DNA from: CAMCXE01 sp046347475
Lineage (GTDB): Bacteria; Pseudomonadota; Gammaproteobacteria; Pseudomonadales; Cellvibrionaceae
Direction of reading: 5' to 3'
Length of the DNA stretch: 64,000 nucleotides
Assembly: GCA_046347475.1 (NCBI GenBank)
Contig: JAXMGD010000001.1
Location: 1,178,001 to 1,242,000, forward strand
The notes under the pieces were generated by a model. That model saw nothing but the letters and a program-made list of their open reading frames with translations. It was not told the DNA's origin and ran no database searches. The position numbers and the translations under genes are program-made. Below are positions 63,477 through 64,000 of the stretch, one piece after another. Positions within the stretch are counted from its first letter, which is position 1; every line of letters begins with the position of its first letter.

Positions 63477-64000
63477 ACACTGAAAGGTAAAACACAATTG
63501 GGCTTGCTAGGGAGCTAGGTTGTTAATGTAAGGATTTTGCCTGTTTTGCCCGTCCATTCTTCCCCTCACCCCAACCCTCTCCCAAAGGGAGAGGGGACAG
63601 TCAGAGCTAACCCTGGAGGCCTTGGTTTTTAGCCCCCTCTCCCTCAGGGAGAGGGTTGGGGTGAGGGTAAAAACGGCGCGGGAAATGGCGCAAAATCCTT
63701 AACTCAATGACATTGCCCGAGGGGGAGGGAGCTAACAACAAAGTCTCCAGGGGCAGTGCACACTGTCCCGGCTCCGTTCGGGACGACTGCACGGATGCAG
63801 GAGGTAGAGTCACGCCAGGAGCGGTTACCGAGAGGGCTAGGGTGAGGGCGCTGCATTTAATTTGATAACAACGCCATCTTGCATGGTGCCCTAGTAATCA
63901 CATGGTTTTAGCTTGGCCCTAGGCGTATTCCTCTGGGCCAAAGGCTTCCCAACTAAATAATTTGCTGCCTGGGCAATCAGCCCATAAAACGCCCGCAGCG
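63477..64000. other. Gap at the right edge
   Basis: About 520 bases. A relative of the 29683-29916 element fills 63521-63713. The remainder has a further GC-rich hairpin-like stretch (GTCCCGGCTCCGTTCGGGAC, near 63764) and no supported gene to the window end. Confidence 0.45.
63521..63713. mobile_element. MITE-like element, diverged copy
   Basis: Left end TGTTAATGTAAGGATTTTGC (63521-63540) against right end CAAAATCCTTAACTCAATGA (63691-63710), imperfect inverted repeats of the same wording as the element at 29683-29916. Interior holds CTCACCCCAACCCTCTCCC (from 63565) and its complement GGGAGAGGGTTGGGGTGAGGG (ending 63667). Confidence 0.65.

Overview
The window looks like chromosomal core sequence from a free-living, polysaccharide-degrading gammaproteobacterium, most likely of the Cellvibrionaceae (Cellvibrio / Saccharophagus / Teredinibacter type). 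The grounds are pseudomonad-like gene order (smc-zipA-ligA; pilA divergent from pilBCD-coaE-yacG; gloB-methyltransferase-rnhA-dnaQ), a very long polyserine stretch in a lipoprotein as is common in that family, a periplasmic-propeller hybrid sensor kinase, an exported GH3 glycosidase, and a NifA regulator at the left edge, which implies a nitrogen-fixation cluster just outside the window. This placement is inference; no 16S or database search was possible.

Layout. 1-1.5 kb: 3' part of nifA. 2.2-5.4 kb: four tightly packed genes (class-3 lipase, small membrane protein, unknown cytosolic protein, lipoprotein), the least explained gene cluster here and a candidate lipase effector/immunity module. 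5.6-8.4 kb: a chemoreceptor set among repeats, then an XRE regulator/membrane-protein pair with a palindromic operator candidate. 8.8-15.9 kb: smc, zipA, ligA and a transglycosylase-like lipoprotein. 16-19 kb: HAD phosphatase and an acyl-CoA dehydrogenase. 19.1-26.5 kb, minus strand: a 1271-residue hybrid histidine kinase, aroA, and a Tat-lipoprotein-type amine oxidase. 27-29.3 kb: a polytopic membrane protein with a GT2 glycosyltransferase. 30-35.4 kb: yacG, coaE, pilD, pilC, pilB and divergent pilA with a sigma-54 type promoter. 35.9-42.1 kb: thioredoxin-like protein, M42-type peptidase, outer-membrane barrel, hemL, polyserine lipoprotein. 43-46.5 kb: malic enzyme, cmoB, cmoA. 46.6-49.1 kb: response regulator with a repeat domain and a soluble histidine kinase. 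49.1-49.3 kb: tRNA-Val and tRNA-Asp. 49.6-56.8 kb: HDOD protein, mltD, gloB, methyltransferase, rnhA, dnaQ, lipoprotein carbonic anhydrase, GtrA-like protein. 56.9-63.5 kb: purL and a GH3 enzyme.

Most genes are housekeeping (chromosome maintenance, replication repair, division, pili, tetrapyrrole and aromatic biosynthesis, tRNA modification, purines). The unusual material is: (i) the NifA protein carries GAFTNA instead of GAFTGA in its sigma-54 contact loop; (ii) the lipase cluster; (iii) the 78-bp tandem polyserine repeats; and (iv) several families of non-coding inverted repeats in the gaps, including a MITE-like element with 18-bp perfect ends (29683-29916), a diverged relative near 63.5 kb and a solitary end at 8.5 kb, plus a dispersed TTAACCCGGCGAC-type palindrome in at least four gaps. 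No CRISPR array, prophage, complete insertion sequence or rRNA operon was seen.
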